Positions 14,358 to 16,203 of a stretch of 16,203 bases of DNA are shown piece by piece. The number at the start of each line of letters is the position of its first letter. The stretch's first letter is position 1. Under the pieces are notes generated by a model that saw only the letters and a list, made by a program, of their open reading frames with translations, did no database searches and was not told the DNA's origin. This DNA comes from Actinomycetes bacterium (GTDB lineage Bacteria > Actinomycetota > Acidimicrobiia > Acidimicrobiales > Palsa-688): assembly GCA_021808665.1 (NCBI GenBank), contig JAKBBA010000074.1:1-16203 (forward strand), in the 5' to 3' direction. The position numbers and the translations under genes were made by a program.

Positions 14358-14398
14358 TCCGGAGCCGCCACAGTGTGCTCCGGAGCCGCCACAGTGTG
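14357..14398. repeat. two perfect 21-bp tandem repeats between menD and menH
   Basis: The 21-bp unit at 14357-14377 is repeated exactly at 14378-14398, and the next four bases (CTCC) start a third copy. Each unit contains the palindrome CTCCGGAG and the symmetrical CACA-G-TGTG, about two helical turns apart per repeat. It lies in the divergent region between menD and menH, about 60 bases before the menH GTG. It is a plausible operator; if the menD GTG at 14357 is used, the repeat touches the start codon. Confidence 0.85.
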
Positions 14399-14457
14399 CT
14401 CCCCGCCCCCCTCTGGCCTGTCCAGCATCAGCGCTCCTCTCCTGGCATCATCATGGC

Positions 14458-15249
14458 GTGGAAGCCGACCTTTACGTCGACGTGCGCAATCCGGGGGCGG
14501 GCCTGCGTCTCGCGCTCGTACACGGATTCACCCAGTCGACCCTTGCGTGGGCCGGCATTCGGGAGGACCTCAGCGACGAATTCGAGACGGTCGCGCTCGA
14601 CGCCCCTGGCCATGGGCGATCCGCCGATGTCAAAGCTGGCCTCCGATACGGCGCCGAACTGATGACGAAAGCGGTCCTCGCAGCCGGATCGGGCGGTCCC
14701 GCGGTTTGGGTCGGCTACTCGATGGGTGGACGGTTCGCTCTTCATATAGCGCTCGCCAATCCCCGAGCCGTGACAGGTCTCGTACTCGTGAGCACCACCG
14801 CGGGCATTGACGATCCATCCGAGCGGTCCACTAGGAGAACGTCCGATGCCGCCCTCGCAGAGCAGGTAGAACGGGATGGCCTCGAAAGGTTCGTCGCCTG
14901 GTGGCTCGCGCAGCCGATCTTCTCCTCGCTCCCCGTTGCTGCCGCAAACATCGAGTCACGCCTCGGCGGCTCCGCAGCCGGTCTGGCTTCCAGCCTGCGC
15001 TTAGCCGGGAGCGGCACATTCGACCCGCTCTGGGAATCCTTACACGACCTGGAAATGCCGGTTCTGGTCGTCGCCGGGGAACTCGACTCCAAATACTGCC
15101 TTCTCGCGCGGCGCCTCGTCGACGCCATAGGAGCAAACGCCGACCTTTTGATCATTCCCGGTTCGGGCCACGCCTGCCATTTGGAGCGACCCGACGAGTT
15201 CGTCAAAGGCGTCACGAACTGGATCGCACGTCTGCGCAGCGAACATTGA
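14458..15249 (+). CDS. menH: SHCHC synthase-like alpha/beta hydrolase (MenH)
   Basis: MenH removes pyruvate from SEPHCHC to give SHCHC after MenD. The 263-residue alpha/beta-hydrolase shows LVHGFTQSTLAW, the nucleophile S88 in GYSMGGRFALHIAL (GYSMGGR is typical of MenH), LVSTTAGI followed by ERSTRRTSDAALAEQ, WWLAQPIFSSLP, an acidic residue in VVAGELDSKY, and the histidine in GSGHACHLERP. The open frame reaches back to 13840, but that portion is antisense to menD. The GTG at 14458 is the first start placing the N-terminus (EADLYVDV) at the family position. A CATCAT hexamer ends 6 bases before it, a weak leaderless-type signal. The adjacent divergent menD supports this function over a generic hydrolase. 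Confidence 0.9.
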   Translation: MEADLYVDVRNPGAGLRLALVHGFTQSTLAWAGIREDLSDEFETVALDAPGHGRSADVKAGLRYGAELMTKAVLAAGSGGPAVWVGYSMGGRFALHIALANPRAVTGLVLVSTTAGIDDPSERSTRRTSDAALAEQVERDGLERFVAWWLAQPIFSSLPVAAANIESRLGGSAAGLASSLRLAGSGTFDPLWESLHDLEMPVLVVAGELDSKYCLLARRLVDAIGANADLLIIPGSGHACHLERPDEFVKGVTNWIARLRSEH

Positions 15250-15306
15250 GCACGAAACGGCAATAGACCACACCGAGCCGGCACCCTACGATTGAGCATT
15301 CCGTGT

Positions 15307-16176
15307 TCAAAGCCAAAGGCCGACGGCCAGCGCCAGACCAAACGCCAGTTGCGCGCGTCCCGTCTCGCCCAGGACTTCGATCAAAGCCCTGCCCGATGTC
15401 CCAGCCAGCACCTTCCGTGCGGGTATCACCGCAAGGGGCACCGCCGCAACAGCGAGTAGGGCGCCCACTTTCCACGCCGCTACACCGGCCGCGAAGGCAA
15501 AAGGTAGCGCCATGCAACCAACATAGACACGCCTCGTCGCAGACGCCCCGACGCGAACGGCCAGCGTCAGCTTGCCCGACACGGCGTCGCCTTCGACGTC
15601 TCGGAGGTTGTTGACCACCAACAGTGCAACCGCGAAGAGTCCCGAAGCGGCCCCAGCCAAACCGGCCACCGCGGTGAGCCGGCCGAGTTGGATGTAGGCG
15701 GTGCCGGCGGTGGCCACCAACCCGAAGAACACGAAGACGAACAGCTCACCGAATCCGGCATACCCGTAAGGCTTGGGGCCGCCGGTGTAGAACCATCCCG
15801 CCGCTACGCAGGCCGCTCCGACGGCGATAAGCCACCAGCCGGCGTACGCCGCTATAACGAGACCGGCGACCCCGGCGACACCGAAGCTGATCATCGCCGC
15901 CCGCTTCACCTGGGAAGGGCTGCGCAATCCTGAGGCGACGAGTCGAAGTGGCCCCACCCGGGCAACGTCGGTTCCACGCACTCCGTCGCTGTAGTCGTTC
16001 GCGTAGTTCGTGCCCACCTGCAAAGCGATTGCGACCACCAAAGCGCACAACGCCCGCCACCAGATCACCTGGCCGCCTGCCTTGGCGACGGCTGTACCTA
16101 TGATGACCGGGACCGCCGACGCCGGAAGCGTGCGAGGCCTGGCGCCGAGCACCCATGGATGTTGCGAAGCCTTCAC
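15307..16176 (-). CDS. menA: 1,4-dihydroxy-2-naphthoate polyprenyltransferase
   Basis: MenA is an integral membrane prenyltransferase of the UbiA superfamily that attaches the polyprenyl chain to DHNA, giving demethylmenaquinone. The 289-residue product has about eight to nine hydrophobic segments. The first Asp-rich motif is NYANDYSDGVRGTD (about 57-70) and the second NNLRDVEGD (about 188-196); GPKPYGYAGFGELFVF between them is characteristic of MenA. The GTG start at 16176 has TAGTTT ending 8 bases upstream. It is convergent with menH with a 57-base gap in which I see no clear terminator hairpin. It makes the substrate methylated by MenG upstream. Confidence 0.95.
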   Translation of the reverse strand: MKASQHPWVLGARPRTLPASAVPVIIGTAVAKAGGQVIWWRALCALVVAIALQVGTNYANDYSDGVRGTDVARVGPLRLVASGLRSPSQVKRAAMISFGVAGVAGLVIAAYAGWWLIAVGAACVAAGWFYTGGPKPYGYAGFGELFVFVFFGLVATAGTAYIQLGRLTAVAGLAGAASGLFAVALLVVNNLRDVEGDAVSGKLTLAVRVGASATRRVYVGCMALPFAFAAGVAAWKVGALLAVAAVPLAVIPARKVLAGTSGRALIEVLGETGRAQLAFGLALAVGLWL

Positions 16177-16184
16177 GGGGTGGC

Positions 16185-16190
16185 AAACTA
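16185..16190 (-). promoter_or_regulatory. candidate -10 element for menA
   Basis: On the minus strand TAGTTT is followed by 8 bases (GCCACCCC) and the menA GTG at 16176. No Shine-Dalgarno is present, so a leaderless transcript is plausible. A -35 element would lie at or past the window edge and cannot be judged. Confidence 0.35.
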
Positions 16191-16203
16191 CCGCTGATGG
16201 CGG

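Noticed and set aside
13840..14457. A 206-codon N-terminal extension of menH
   Set aside because: It is antisense to menD coding sequence and includes the 21-bp repeat read as PEPPQCA repeats. Family homology begins at 14458.
15250..15306. Possible terminator between menH and menA
   Set aside because: I looked for inverted repeats and found only very short ones. The gap contains nothing I can support.

Overview
The window is high-GC, gene-dense chromosomal DNA of an actinomycete (Actinomycetota). The evidence is a mycothiol synthase (mycothiol is essentially restricted to this phylum), the histidine order hisD-hisC-hisB-hisH-hisA-hisF-hisI followed by trpE, classical menaquinone genes, and frequent GTG/TTG starts. 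A deep-branching lineage such as Acidimicrobiia is my best guess, from general protein resemblance only. I see no insertion sequence, phage gene, CRISPR array, tRNA or rRNA, and no intergenic stretch longer than about 100 bases.

Region 1 (1-6438, minus strand) is a histidine biosynthesis operon, read right to left: hisD, hisC, hisB, hisH, hisA, hisF, a GroES-like gene, hisI and the 5' part of trpE. The cistrons from hisD to hisF overlap their neighbours by 4 bases (NTGA stop/start overlaps) or 1 base, and hisI/trpE also overlap by 4, so translational coupling is likely. The unusual member is a short-dome GroES paralogue between hisF and hisI. hisG, hisE and the histidinol-phosphate phosphatase are not in the window.

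Region 2 (6451-9642) holds a small coiled-coil-like gene diverging from hisD by only 12 bases, then endonuclease III (nth, minus strand) with a long repetitive basic tail running antisense into the small gene. Divergent from nth is an mshD-rlmN pair (mycothiol synthase and 23S rRNA/tRNA A2503/A37 methyltransferase) overlapping by 4 bases.

Region 3 (9696-16176) holds a four-helix membrane protein of unknown function and then menaquinone genes. A MaoC-type hydratase gene, menG (methyltransferase) and menF (isochorismate synthase) form a plus-strand operon with 4-base overlaps. menD is convergent to menF and divergent from menH. The menD-menH promoter region carries a 21-bp tandem repeat made of short palindromes. 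menA, at the right edge, is convergent to menH. menB, menC and menE are not seen. Together MenF, MenD, MenH, MenA and MenG cover chorismate to SEPHCHC to SHCHC, then prenylation and final methylation.

A recurrent signal is a TANNNT hexamer placed 6-8 bases (exactly 6 in four cases) before the start codon of genes that lack a spaced Shine-Dalgarno sequence: hisI, groES-like, nth, mshD, maoC-like and menA. This is what leaderless transcription from a -10 element would look like. I found no convincing new biological system. This is mainly housekeeping DNA with several regulatory and paralogue features worth checking.
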